A DNA stretch of 64,000 nt from positions 1-64,000 of the forward strand of contig JAQWHD010000064.1 in the NCBI GenBank assembly GCA_029237915.1. The letters run 5' to 3'. This DNA comes from Thalassotalea sp. (lineage in GTDB: Bacteria > Pseudomonadota > Gammaproteobacteria > Enterobacterales > Alteromonadaceae). Below are positions 26,823 through 35,166 of this stretch, one piece after another. The first letter of the stretch is position 1. Every line of letters begins with the position of its first letter. Below the pieces are notes generated by a model that did no database searches, was not told the origin of the DNA, and worked only from the letters and a program-made list of their open reading frames with translations. A program made the translations under genes and the position numbers.

Positions 26823-27743
26823 ATGGAAAGTTATCAAAATATTTTAGTCGTAATAGATCCTACCTCGGTCGAGCAAAAAGCCTTAGCCCGTGCCTGTACA
26901 TTGGCTAATCGAACCGGTGCCAAGATCACCGCATTTTTATCTATTTTTGATTTTTCCTACGAAATGACCACTATGCTCAGTGGCGAAGAGCGCGAATCTA
27001 TGCGTGCAACTGTCGTTAATGATCGCAAAGTTTGGTTAGACGACCTTATCGAAGATTATGATCGCGAGATAGAATGTAAAGTTGTTTGGCATAACCGCCC
27101 TTTTGAAGCGATTTTACAAGAAGTTAAAGATAACAATTTCGACATCATAATAAAAAGTACCCACGAACATCCAACTCTGCAATCAGTAATATTTACACCA
27201 ACCGACTGGCATTTAATTCGTAAGTCTTGGGTACCGCTACTTTTAGTAAAAGAACATCAATGGCCAGATAATGGTCATATACTAGCAGCAGTAAATGTTG
27301 GTAGTGAAGAAATTGAACATCAATCACTGAATGACAAAATCAGCGAAGAAGCCATCAACCTCAGTGATCTAGTCAACGCCGACACCCATTTTGTCAATTC
27401 ATATCCAGGCACCCCAATAAATATAGCGATAGAGATCCCAGAATTTGACGCTAATGAATATAACGAAACAATGAAAAACCATCATTTTCAAGTAATGAAA
27501 GAGCATGCCCTAAAATATAAAATTGCCGATCAATTTTTACATGTGGAAGAAGGTTTACCAGAAGATGTTATTGAGTCTGTTGCTAAACGAATTGACGCTG
27601 AATTAGTCATACTAGGAACTGTTGGCCGCACCGGTCTTTCGGCTGTACTAATTGGCAATACTGCAGAGCATGTAATTGATAGACTCAATTGTGATTTATT
27701 AGCCTTAAAACCTGACGGCTACCAGTCACCATTTTTAAAGTAA
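26823..27743 (+). CDS. uspE: Universal stress protein E
   Basis: The 306-residue protein consists of two tandem Usp domains (residues about 1-150 and 155-300). The second has the ATP-type loop GTVGRTGLSAVLIGNTAEHVIDRLNCDLLALKP, which matches G-2x-G-9x-G-S/T-like motifs; the first has ILVVIDPTSVEQKALARA. UspE belongs to the stress group induced with fnr in E. coli, where the two genes are also neighbours. The FNR box upstream fits this. Confidence 0.93.
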   Translation: MESYQNILVVIDPTSVEQKALARACTLANRTGAKITAFLSIFDFSYEMTTMLSGEERESMRATVVNDRKVWLDDLIEDYDREIECKVVWHNRPFEAILQEVKDNNFDIIIKSTHEHPTLQSVIFTPTDWHLIRKSWVPLLLVKEHQWPDNGHILAAVNVGSEEIEHQSLNDKISEEAINLSDLVNADTHFVNSYPGTPINIAIEIPEFDANEYNETMKNHHFQVMKEHALKYKIADQFLHVEEGLPEDVIESVAKRIDAELVILGTVGRTGLSAVLIGNTAEHVIDRLNCDLLALKPDGYQSPFLK

Positions 27744-27853
27744 TAATGACTTATACTTACTTATAATTACTTGCGTTGAACTTTACAAATTAAGGCTTTT
27801 CCCTTGCCTATTGCTTGGGTATAATGCCGTTTTTTCAATCACGAGTAAAATCA

Positions 27854-28780
27854 ATGTCTACAGTGTCACCTGAAGTAAAAGCTGCTAATTTAAAGTTATC
27901 TAAACTAGAAAAACGTTTGCGCCATAACGTTGGTAAAGCTATCGGCGATTACAACATGATTGAAGATGGTGACAAAATTATGGTGTGCTTATCTGGCGGT
28001 GCCGATAGCTACACTATGCTCGACATTCTATTAAAACTTCGCCGCAGCGCTCCTATTCATTTCGATATTGTTGCCGTTAATTTAGATCAAAAGCAACCAG
28101 GCTTTCCAGAACACATCCTACCTAACTACTTAAATGAGTTAGGCGTTGAATATCATATTATTGAAGAAGACACCTACTCAATCGTAATGGACAAGATCCC
28201 TGAAGGGAAAACCACTTGTAGCCTTTGCTCAAGATTACGCCGAGGTATTTTATACAGCACAGCTAAAAAATTACAGGCGACTAAAATTGCTTTAGGACAT
28301 CACCGCGATGACATGATTGAAACCTTGTTACTTAACATGTTTTTCAATGGTAAAACCAAAACGATGCCAGCAAAATTAGTTAGTGATAATGGTGAGCACG
28401 TAGTTATTCGCCCATTGGCATACTGTAAAGAAGTTGAAATTAAGCAATATTCAGCGATTAAAGAGTTCCCAATTATTCCATGTAATTTGTGTGGAAGCCA
28501 ACCAAACCTACAGCGCCAAAATGTTAAACAAATGCTTAACGACTGGGATAAACATTACCCAGGCCGTGCTGAATCAATATTCACTGCAATGCAAAATGTT
28601 GTACCTTCACATCTATGCGATCATCAATTATTTAACTTTAAAGACGTTGACCTTAACTCTGGCGTTATTAATGGTGGCGATATCGCTTTTGATAAAGAAG
28701 AGGTTTCAAACCAATTCTCAAAGACTAAATCTTTCAATGTAGAAAACTTTGATTTGGTTAATATCGTTGAAATAAAATAA
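27854..28780 (+). CDS. ttcA: tRNA 2-thiocytidine synthetase
   Basis: TtcA puts sulfur on cytidine 32 of certain tRNAs using ATP and a [4Fe-4S] cluster. The 308-residue protein has the PP-loop [12 protein letters not shown] near residues 40-51 and two cysteine pairs, [12 protein letters not shown] (about 119-130) and [13 protein letters not shown] (about 210-222). The ATG at 27854 gives the family start MSTVSPE; a longer frame from 27815 is less likely. It follows uspE, as in many relatives. Confidence 0.96.
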   Translation: MSTVSPEVKAANLKLSKLEKRLRHNVGKAIGDYNMIEDGDKIMVCLSGGADSYTMLDILLKLRRSAPIHFDIVAVNLDQKQPGFPEHILPNYLNELGVEYHIIEEDTYSIVMDKIPEGKTTCSLCSRLRRGILYSTAKKLQATKIALGHHRDDMIETLLLNMFFNGKTKTMPAKLVSDNGEHVVIRPLAYCKEVEIKQYSAIKEFPIIPCNLCGSQPNLQRQNVKQMLNDWDKHYPGRAESIFTAMQNVVPSHLCDHQLFNFKDVDLNSGVINGGDIAFDKEEVSNQFSKTKSFNVENFDLVNIVEIK

Positions 28781-28947
28781 CAAATATATGTAAATACAAG
28801 TCATTGCCGACACTTTTAGATACAAATTCATATCATTGTGTAACAAAGTTACGTATAATACACCTGTAGTTTGTCTAAATGTACAAGAGCAAGTCGACAA
28901 TACTCTTGTACTTAAAAAAAATCTAACACACTTTTAGGGTTCAATTA

Positions 28948-30237
28948 ATGTTTGAAAAACTATTTAAGCTTTCACAGCATAATACTAATGTGAAACAAGA
29001 AATTCTCGCGGGTTTCACCACCTTCTTAACTATGGCCTACATCATCTTTGTAAATCCTACCATGCTAGCCATGACAGGTATGGATCCTGGTGCGGTATTT
29101 GTAGCCACTTGTTTAGCTGCAGCCATTGGTTGTTTAATTATGGGTTTATACGCTAATTACCCAATAGCATTAGCACCAGGAATGGGCTTAAATGCATTCT
29201 TCACTTTTACTGTTGTAATGGAGCTAGGTTATACCTGGAACGTTGCTTTAGGTGGTGTATTTATCTCAGGTGTTATCTTTACTCTATTAAGTGTGTTTAA
29301 AGTTAGAGAATGGATCATCAACTCAATTCCTCACGCACTACGTTTTGGTATTGCTGCCGGTATTGGTATGTTCTTAGCGTTAATTGCCCTAAAGAGTTCT
29401 GGATTCATCGTTGGTAGTCAAGCAACCTTAGTTACTATGGGTGATATCACCTCATTTGAACCTTTAATGGCAGCCCTAGGTTTGTTTTTAATTGTTGGCT
29501 TAGTGAGCTTAAACATAAATGGCGCAGTAATGATTTCTATTTTAATCATTACCATTCTTGGCTTACTTTTTGGTGATATAACTTATAACGGTATCGTTTC
29601 TATGCCACCATCATTAGCACCAACATTTGCCCAACTTGATATTGCGGGTGCTTTTGAAGTTGGCATGATCAGCGTTATCTTTGCTTTCTTATTTGTTGAC
29701 TTGTTTGATACATCAGGAACGCTTATTGCCGTTGCTCAACGCGGTAAACTACTTGATAAAGATGGTAACTTACCTCGCCTTAGAAAAGCCTTGTTAGCTG
29801 ATTCTACAGCTACTATTGCAGGTTCTATGTTAGGTACCTCGACAACAACATCTTACGTTGAAAGTACTGCAGGTGTAAGTGCTGGTGGTCGAACTGGTTT
29901 AACTGCGGTAACTGTTGGCGTACTATTTTTAGCGGCTCTTTTCTTCTCACCTCTTGCAGGTATGATCCCAGCTTACGCAACGGCTGGTGCATTATTCTTC
30001 GTAGGTGTATTAATGGTAGCTGGCTTAGTTAACGTTAAGTGGGATGACTTAATGGATGCCGTGCCTGTTGTTGTTATTTTAGTAACTATGCCATTAACCT
30101 TCTCAATTGCCGATGGTATTGCACTTGGTTTCATCAGCTACGCTGGTGTACGTATCTTTAGTGGTCGCTTCTCAGAAATAAGCCCTAGCGTTTTATTCTT
30201 AGCTGCACTATTTATTGCAAAATTTGCATTTATGTAA
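28948..30237 (+). CDS. NCS2-family purine permease (AzgA/GhxP type)
   Basis: The 429-residue protein has about 12-14 membrane segments and begins MFEKLFKLSQHNTNVKQEILAGFTTFLTMAYIIFVNPTML, the start of the AzgA-like group of adenine/guanine/hypoxanthine permeases. Conserved motifs include NYPIALAPGMGLNAFF, FVDLFDTSGTLIAVA and GTSTTTSYVESTAGVSAGGRTGLTA. It likely imports hypoxanthine or guanine with protons. A Tsx-like outer-membrane channel gene follows, forming a matching two-membrane uptake route. Confidence 0.92.
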   Translation: MFEKLFKLSQHNTNVKQEILAGFTTFLTMAYIIFVNPTMLAMTGMDPGAVFVATCLAAAIGCLIMGLYANYPIALAPGMGLNAFFTFTVVMELGYTWNVALGGVFISGVIFTLLSVFKVREWIINSIPHALRFGIAAGIGMFLALIALKSSGFIVGSQATLVTMGDITSFEPLMAALGLFLIVGLVSLNINGAVMISILIITILGLLFGDITYNGIVSMPPSLAPTFAQLDIAGAFEVGMISVIFAFLFVDLFDTSGTLIAVAQRGKLLDKDGNLPRLRKALLADSTATIAGSMLGTSTTTSYVESTAGVSAGGRTGLTAVTVGVLFLAALFFSPLAGMIPAYATAGALFFVGVLMVAGLVNVKWDDLMDAVPVVVILVTMPLTFSIADGIALGFISYAGVRIFSGRFSEISPSVLFLAALFIAKFAFM

Positions 30238-30262
30238 ACTAAAGCAATTATAAAAAGTAATT

Positions 30263-30295
30263 GGGCAGAGAATAAAATAAAACCTGCCCTTTTCT
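30263..30295 (+). terminator. Terminator-like hairpin after the purine permease
   Basis: GGGCAG (30263-30268) pairs with CTGCCC (30284-30289), followed by TTTTC. The short stem suggests partial termination before the tsx-like gene. Confidence 0.55.
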
Positions 30296-30359
30296 TTATC
30301 ACTATATAAAAATTATAAATTCAATTTAAAATCAATCTCATTATTTTTCAGGGAAAATC

Positions 30360-31163
30360 ATGAATACTACTCTTAAAACACTATCATCAGTTATGTTAGC
30401 TGGTGTTTCACTAATGACGTTTAATGCACAAGCAGAAATGTTTTGGTCTGATAACTCATTATCATTATTAAAGAACCAAGGTAACTACGAAGTTGCTACC
30501 AACGATGATATTACTGTTGTTACTGTTGAACACGCATCAGGGCATAATTGGGGCGATCTATTCTTCTTTGCTGACCGTTTAGACTATAAAGAAGATTCAC
30601 AGAGTGTAGCAGCAAGCGAAACATATTCAGAGCTATCTCCACGTTTAAGCCTTAGCTATGCTACTGGTAGCAAAATGGAATTTGGAATTATTTCAGATGT
30701 ATTTATTGCGACCACTTGGGAACACTCAACATTTGAATCAGATCCAATCATTTTACCTGATGGTTTCATGATAGATATTGACAATCGCTTTGACAATTAT
30801 TTAGTTGGTGTTGGTGTTGATTTAAAACTTCCTGGTTTCGCATTTTTTAATGTAAACCTTTACCAAGCAAATAACGAACAAACAGACAATGACAATCAGT
30901 TAACAGCTGTATGGGGTTACCCTTTTAGCATTGGCAGTGCAGACTTTATGTTTGACGGTTTTATTGATTGGTCATCAGCTGAAGAAACTCATGCTGCTGA
31001 TTTCCACTTTAACCCGCAACTTAGAATGGATATTGGTAAATACTTCGGCGTTCCAAAGAAATTTGAAGCAGGTATTGAATACTCTTACTGGCACAACAAG
31101 TTTGGTATTAAAGGTTTAGACGATGAATCTGTAATTAGCTGGATGGTTAAAATCCACCTTTAA
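30360..31163 (+). CDS. Tsx/OmpK-family outer-membrane nucleoside channel
   Basis: The 267-residue protein has a signal peptide (MNTTLKTLSSVMLAGVSLMTFNAQA) and an alternating beta-barrel pattern with aromatic girdles. The family motifs FWSDNSLSLLKNQGNYE, VEHASGHNWGDLFFFADRLDY and the C-terminal aromatic-rich SYWHNKFGIKG...VKIHL match OmpK/Tsx. It should let nucleosides cross the outer membrane, complementing the purine permease encoded upstream. A strong terminator follows. Confidence 0.9.
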   Translation: MNTTLKTLSSVMLAGVSLMTFNAQAEMFWSDNSLSLLKNQGNYEVATNDDITVVTVEHASGHNWGDLFFFADRLDYKEDSQSVAASETYSELSPRLSLSYATGSKMEFGIISDVFIATTWEHSTFESDPIILPDGFMIDIDNRFDNYLVGVGVDLKLPGFAFFNVNLYQANNEQTDNDNQLTAVWGYPFSIGSADFMFDGFIDWSSAEETHAADFHFNPQLRMDIGKYFGVPKKFEAGIEYSYWHNKFGIKGLDDESVISWMVKIHL

Positions 31164-31181
31164 ACAAACCGTTACTCAAAT

Positions 31182-31211
31182 AAAAACACCGCATAAATGC
31201 GGTGTTTTTTT
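31182..31211 (+). terminator. Terminator after the Tsx-like gene
   Basis: AACACCGCAT-AA-ATGCGGTGTT with a run of T after it. Confidence 0.9.
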
Positions 31212-31299
31212 ATGCGTGAAATGTACTAATCTCCAACCAATTGAAGATTTCAATTCAAGAGCAAAAGCTAATTTATCGATGCACAATACGCTGAAGGAG

Positions 31300-31328
31300 G
31301 TCCCATCCAAAAGCATGATGGGATGACG
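31300..31328 (+). repeat. Palindromic repeat with TGACG flank (copy 4)
   Basis: TCCCATC (31301-31307) and GATGGGA (31317-31323) form a 7-bp stem followed by TGACG. It has the same design as the copies at 1448, at the IS target and at 16987, with another stem sequence. Confidence 0.65.
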
Positions 31329-31428
31329 TGGTTAATTGTTTCTGAGTTCGTTGTGTTGGATAAAACTTCTGCTCACAGCATGTTTCCGATGTAGCAAGCT
31401 CGATAACTCGAACTTGCGATGCTTTTAA

Positions 31429-32079
31429 TTAGTCTTTTTCAATCCAAGGGGATATAACTTCAGGAGGCTGCTGGAATCTTATGGCTTCTTCATTTGATTC
31501 TTGTTCAGTATCAACTCGCAAATTACATTTATTTAATTCGCAGCTTAAACCTTGCTTAAGTTCATCACTAATAAAACTGATGTTTTCTGCATTATTTTGG
31601 GTGATATGCAGACCACTTACATTTGGCATCATAAACCATAAGAACGAACCAAAGCTGTCGACTAATTCTTGCATTTGCTCAGTAAGCAGAGCTAATTCTT
31701 TAAAAGAATAAGACGTTTTAGTTTTGTCTTTCGCTTGAATTTGCATCTGTAATGTACAGTTTTGTCTTTCAATTTTTTGCTCTACACGCAAAAAGGCAAA
31801 CTTGTCATACATTTCTTCAGAATGAGGCACTAGAAGCTGCCAATCATCAGCAATGACTATATCAGTCGGTGTAAAATCACGTCCCAACATAGTTGCTTTG
31901 TTCAGTTCACATCGCTCTCTCGTTTGGTAATCAACTAAGTAAAAGCCCATGCTAATTTGCTCAAGCTTTTCTTCTTTAATTTTATCTAAACGTTGATAAA
32001 AGCCTTTATATTCAATATCTATGGCAAAACAGTTAGCACTTAATGTGGCTAAACTTGCAGCTAATAATAATTTTTTCAT
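31429..32079 (-). CDS. DUF2987-family secreted protein
   Basis: The 216-residue protein has a signal peptide (MKKLLLAASLATLSANCFA) followed by IDIEYKGFYQRLDKIKEEKLEQISMGFYLVDYQTRERCEL, characteristic of DUF2987 proteins of Alteromonadales and Vibrionales. Cysteine pairs (RERC, QNC, LSCELNKC) suggest disulfides in the periplasm. No function is known for the family. It is the last gene of a minus-strand run that starts near 35012. Confidence 0.8.
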   Translation of the reverse strand: MKKLLLAASLATLSANCFAIDIEYKGFYQRLDKIKEEKLEQISMGFYLVDYQTRERCELNKATMLGRDFTPTDIVIADDWQLLVPHSEEMYDKFAFLRVEQKIERQNCTLQMQIQAKDKTKTSYSFKELALLTEQMQELVDSFGSFLWFMMPNVSGLHITQNNAENISFISDELKQGLSCELNKCNLRVDTEQESNEEAIRFQQPPEVISPWIEKD

Positions 32080-32105
32080 TTAAACGTTATCTCTCTTTGT
32101 TCTGC

Positions 32106-32930
32106 TTAAGCTTTTATGTATTTGTGGTTATGGCGCATCATATCGTTTAACTCAACAATATAGAGCATACCCCGTTCAGAATAAGGCAATAAGCCCGTAG
32201 CTAAAATTGTTGGCTCAAGTGGTATTTCATTATCTCTTAATTGTTTTCTAATTTGGCGGAATAAACGATAAGCACGATGACTATTAATATTCTTAAAATA
32301 ATAACTCACCATACTGTCAATGCCTTGAAAAGCGGCTACTTCGTGATTTAACCCCGCATCTCGACCTTGTGGCACTAAGCCACAGCCCTTTTTAAAACAC
32401 CATAAACCGAAGAAATTAAGTCCGATACGAGCAAAGCGAGAACTGCCCCACGCTGACTCGTTCGCTGCTTGCACTAAAACCAACTCTCTTGGGATTTCGT
32501 CGACTTTGTTTAATAAGCGTGCAAGTTTATCTTTGGTTGATATCTCAGTATTTATGGAATAACTTTGGGCAATCAGTTTTAACCAATCTAAATCGTCACC
32601 ACTAATTTCAATGTCTTGTAAAACATCGACTTCTAAGGCGATAAGTTTTGCTCGTAAAGCTCGCAACCTCAAATTTTCTTTATCAATTGCAGGTTTTAAG
32701 AAGTCAAAAAACAATTGTTTTTTACGTTTGGTGTCACTGATTTTGGCAAAGTCTGGCAAAATCACATCATGCAGTGGTTGTTCCACTTGCACTTCTTTTA
32801 CTTTAACCACATCTTTGGTTTCAATAATTGCTTCTGAAGTACTACTAACTGTCTCTTTTTCATACATAAAAGGAGCAAGTGCCATCAAAAATATGGCTAT
32901 TAGTAATAACCCTCTAATAGTGTTTTTCAT
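32106..32930 (-). CDS. Bax-like glucosaminidase-domain protein
   Basis: The 274-residue protein has an N-terminal membrane anchor (IRGLLLIAIFLMALAPFMYE), a linker, and a C-terminal peptidoglycan glucosaminidase domain with catalytic-region motifs VLVQAANESAWGSSRFARIGLNFFGLWCFKKGCGLVPQ and VAAFQGIDSMVSYYFKNINSHRAYRLFR. The Glu in NESAWG is the expected catalytic acid. It matches the E. coli Bax group, which probably trims cell-wall glycan. A 26-base gap separates it from the downstream DUF2987 gene. Confidence 0.88.
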   Translation of the reverse strand: MKNTIRGLLLIAIFLMALAPFMYEKETVSSTSEAIIETKDVVKVKEVQVEQPLHDVILPDFAKISDTKRKKQLFFDFLKPAIDKENLRLRALRAKLIALEVDVLQDIEISGDDLDWLKLIAQSYSINTEISTKDKLARLLNKVDEIPRELVLVQAANESAWGSSRFARIGLNFFGLWCFKKGCGLVPQGRDAGLNHEVAAFQGIDSMVSYYFKNINSHRAYRLFRQIRKQLRDNEIPLEPTILATGLLPYSERGMLYIVELNDMMRHNHKYIKA

Positions 32931-32944
32931 ATGTGCTTAATCCT

Positions 32945-33757
32945 TTAAGCGGAAAAGAATGTATCTGGCTTACCATCGGCTGATTTACTAACAACTTGCA
33001 TTCTTACACCAAAAATCTCACGGTATAAAACACCTTTAACATTATAATAAAGCGGCGCCAACCAAACCATAGAACCAATAAAAATAGCCATCGAGAATAA
33101 TGGTTCTATGCCAGCAAGGCCAGGTAATAAGGTTGCAAATAATATGGCTAACAACATGGCATAAATTTGTAATAGTTTAAAAATTTGAAAGCGAGTCGCT
33201 TTAAGTGACAAGACAATAGCTGCAATTGGTGTCATCCCTTTTTCAACGATTAAAGGTACAGTAAGAGATAAAGCGACTGATAAGTAGATACCTGGTATCA
33301 AAAATAAGCTAAAGCCGATAGAAGTAATACTCGTAACAATCAGGGCAGTAATAGCAATAAGTGCACTACGTTTTAAAAAGCTAAACACGTAACTGGTTTT
33401 TGTTTTAATACCAACTGCATGCGAGATCCCCATCATTTCAATACCAGCAATAAATGGCCATAAAATAACGGTGGCAACAAGGTTGATGATCATTTGTTTT
33501 TCTGGGTTGGCAAGGACTTCTTCCATACCACCAAGATAATCACTAGCGACTAATGAGAATGCCATGCCGATCATCACGATAAAAAACAAGCCACTTATAA
33601 TTGGCTGCTTATTTACTTTGGTAAGATCCCAAGCTTCTTTGAAAATTTCAACTACGTTCAGCTGATAATCACCTTGTAAGGCTTTTTCAGGGTTAGACCC
33701 TACTTCGATAAACTTTTTATTATCCACAAAAATACTTCTTCTAGATTTATTTGCCAT
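32945..33757 (-). CDS. Multi-pass inner-membrane protein of unknown function
   Basis: The 270-residue protein has a soluble N-terminus (about 45 residues), then six hydrophobic segments (for example ISGLFFIVMIGMAFSLV and LIPGIYLSVALSLTVPLIVEKGM), resembling YciC/BPSS1780-like membrane proteins. No catalytic motif is visible. It lies 14 bases upstream of the Bax-like gene on the same strand, suggesting co-expression with cell-envelope functions. Confidence 0.75.
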   Translation of the reverse strand: MANKSRRSIFVDNKKFIEVGSNPEKALQGDYQLNVVEIFKEAWDLTKVNKQPIISGLFFIVMIGMAFSLVASDYLGGMEEVLANPEKQMIINLVATVILWPFIAGIEMMGISHAVGIKTKTSYVFSFLKRSALIAITALIVTSITSIGFSLFLIPGIYLSVALSLTVPLIVEKGMTPIAAIVLSLKATRFQIFKLLQIYAMLLAILFATLLPGLAGIEPLFSMAIFIGSMVWLAPLYYNVKGVLYREIFGVRMQVVSKSADGKPDTFFSA

Positions 33758-33811
33758 GATTATAAAGCATCAAACCCTATAACTCACCTGCAATTATGAA
33801 ATTCTCTTAAC

Positions 33812-34462
33812 TTAGAAACTGTTTATTATAATTTTTAAAGCTAAAGCAATTAGAACTGCGCCCATGATTTTGTCAATTATGTGACCCTTGCTCAGTAATT
33901 TAACTCTAATATGCTCAATAGTTAAAACATAAGATAGAAAACTAAACCATGCTGCAGTGGCTACAGCCATATAAATGCCGTAAATACTTTGCACAAAGAT
34001 TGGCGTTTGCTCTGAAATAACTAATGAGAATAGCGACACAAAGAACAATGTCGCTTTTACATTTAAACCATTAACCAAAAACCCGGTAAGAAAAGCCTTA
34101 GCATTACTTTGCTGTACGCTTATTTGATTATTAGCAACTTGTACGGGATCGTGAGGTTTTGCTAACACGCCCTGCACACCTATATAAAACAAATAGGCTG
34201 CAGCTATGTAGGTTAGAACGTTAAAAAATACAGGATCACTCGCAATCAATAACCCAATACCGATAAGTGAATATGTGATGTGCAGCAATATCCCTGTACC
34301 TATACCAAGGCTTGAGTAAATCGCTTTTTGTCGTCCTTGGGTTAAGCTTTGCTTTACCACTACAGCAAAATCAGGCCCTGGACTTGCCACCGCTAAAAAG
34401 TGAACCACGGCAATAATTAGAAACTCTCGATAGTAAAGTTCAAAAAAATTAATCAGCTCCAT
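33812..34462 (-). CDS. LysE/RhtB-family amino-acid exporter
   Basis: The 216-residue protein has six hydrophobic segments and the family start LIIAVVHFLAVASPGPDFAVVVKQSLTQGRQKAIYSSLGIGTG, with the ASPGPDFAVV motif intact, then AAAYLFYIGVQGVLAKP. It is a second LysE-type exporter in the window but only distantly like the one at 17182 (different loop and no GLCM motif). The DUF1415 gene ends four bases upstream of its start. Confidence 0.9.
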   Translation of the reverse strand: MELINFFELYYREFLIIAVVHFLAVASPGPDFAVVVKQSLTQGRQKAIYSSLGIGTGILLHITYSLIGIGLLIASDPVFFNVLTYIAAAYLFYIGVQGVLAKPHDPVQVANNQISVQQSNAKAFLTGFLVNGLNVKATLFFVSLFSLVISEQTPIFVQSIYGIYMAVATAAWFSFLSYVLTIEHIRVKLLSKGHIIDKIMGAVLIALALKIIINSF

Positions 34463-34466
34463 TTAT

Positions 34467-35012
34467 TTAAGACCTTAGTGACACTAAAAACTGTTTAAAG
34501 AATTCAATACCTTTGTGGTCACACACTTCAATATTTTTATCTGGTATGCCTTCTGGATCGGGGTGAGCATTAATAGCTCTAGCTAAAGAATCTTCTCTAA
34601 GTAAATGCAATATTGGGAATGGTGAACGATTGGTATAATTTGATACATCATCTTCATCAACGTCAGCAAAGTAGTAATCAGGATGGAATGTGGCTATTTG
34701 ATATATGCCTTCATAGCCTTGTTTAATCAGCAACTTTTCAGCTAAAGAGACTAAGTACAGGTAATCCTCAAAATAACTAAACTCTTCAGGAAAGATAATT
34801 AACGAAGTAGATATTTCTGGATGCTCTGTTAAGTATTCACATTGCTCGATAAGACCTTGCAAAGCAGATTCAAAATCAACATTTCTTAGCACCGGATAAG
34901 CAATAGTATTATTAACAAACTCTTTTTTGGCAAAAGGACAAAAATTTAAACCTATAATGATTTTTTCTAACCATTGTTTGCATTGGTCGATAACACGCTC
35001 ATCTGAAAACAT
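34467..35012 (-). CDS. DUF1415-family protein
   Basis: The 181-residue soluble protein begins with CKQWLEKIIIGLNFCPFAKKEFVNNTIAYPVLR, the hallmark of DUF1415, with two conserved cysteines in a GLNFCPFA motif, and ends with FPILHLLREDSLARAINAHPDPEGIPDKNIE. The family is widespread in proteobacteria but has no established function. It is the first gene of the downstream minus-strand group. Confidence 0.88.
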   Translation of the reverse strand: MFSDERVIDQCKQWLEKIIIGLNFCPFAKKEFVNNTIAYPVLRNVDFESALQGLIEQCEYLTEHPEISTSLIIFPEEFSYFEDYLYLVSLAEKLLIKQGYEGIYQIATFHPDYYFADVDEDDVSNYTNRSPFPILHLLREDSLARAINAHPDPEGIPDKNIEVCDHKGIEFFKQFLVSLRS

Positions 35013-35116
35013 AAAACCCTAACACTACTACTGTCTATAATTGATGGTTGGTAGTTTACCTGATGACCCATAAATTTATACTAAAAGTTAAAAAATACGC
35101 CAATATTAAAACGGAT

Positions 35117-35147
35117 AAAGGCGTAAACACAGAATATTTACGCCTTT
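35117..35147 (-). terminator. Hairpin after the PAS-GGDEF-EAL gene
   Basis: AAAGGCGTAAA (35117-35127) pairs with TTTACGCCTTT (35137-35147), an 11-bp stem. On the minus strand it follows the gene stop by 20 bases. A closely similar hairpin lies at 40192-40221. Confidence 0.65.
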
Positions 35148-35166
35148 AAGAAAGGTGATGTAGAGT

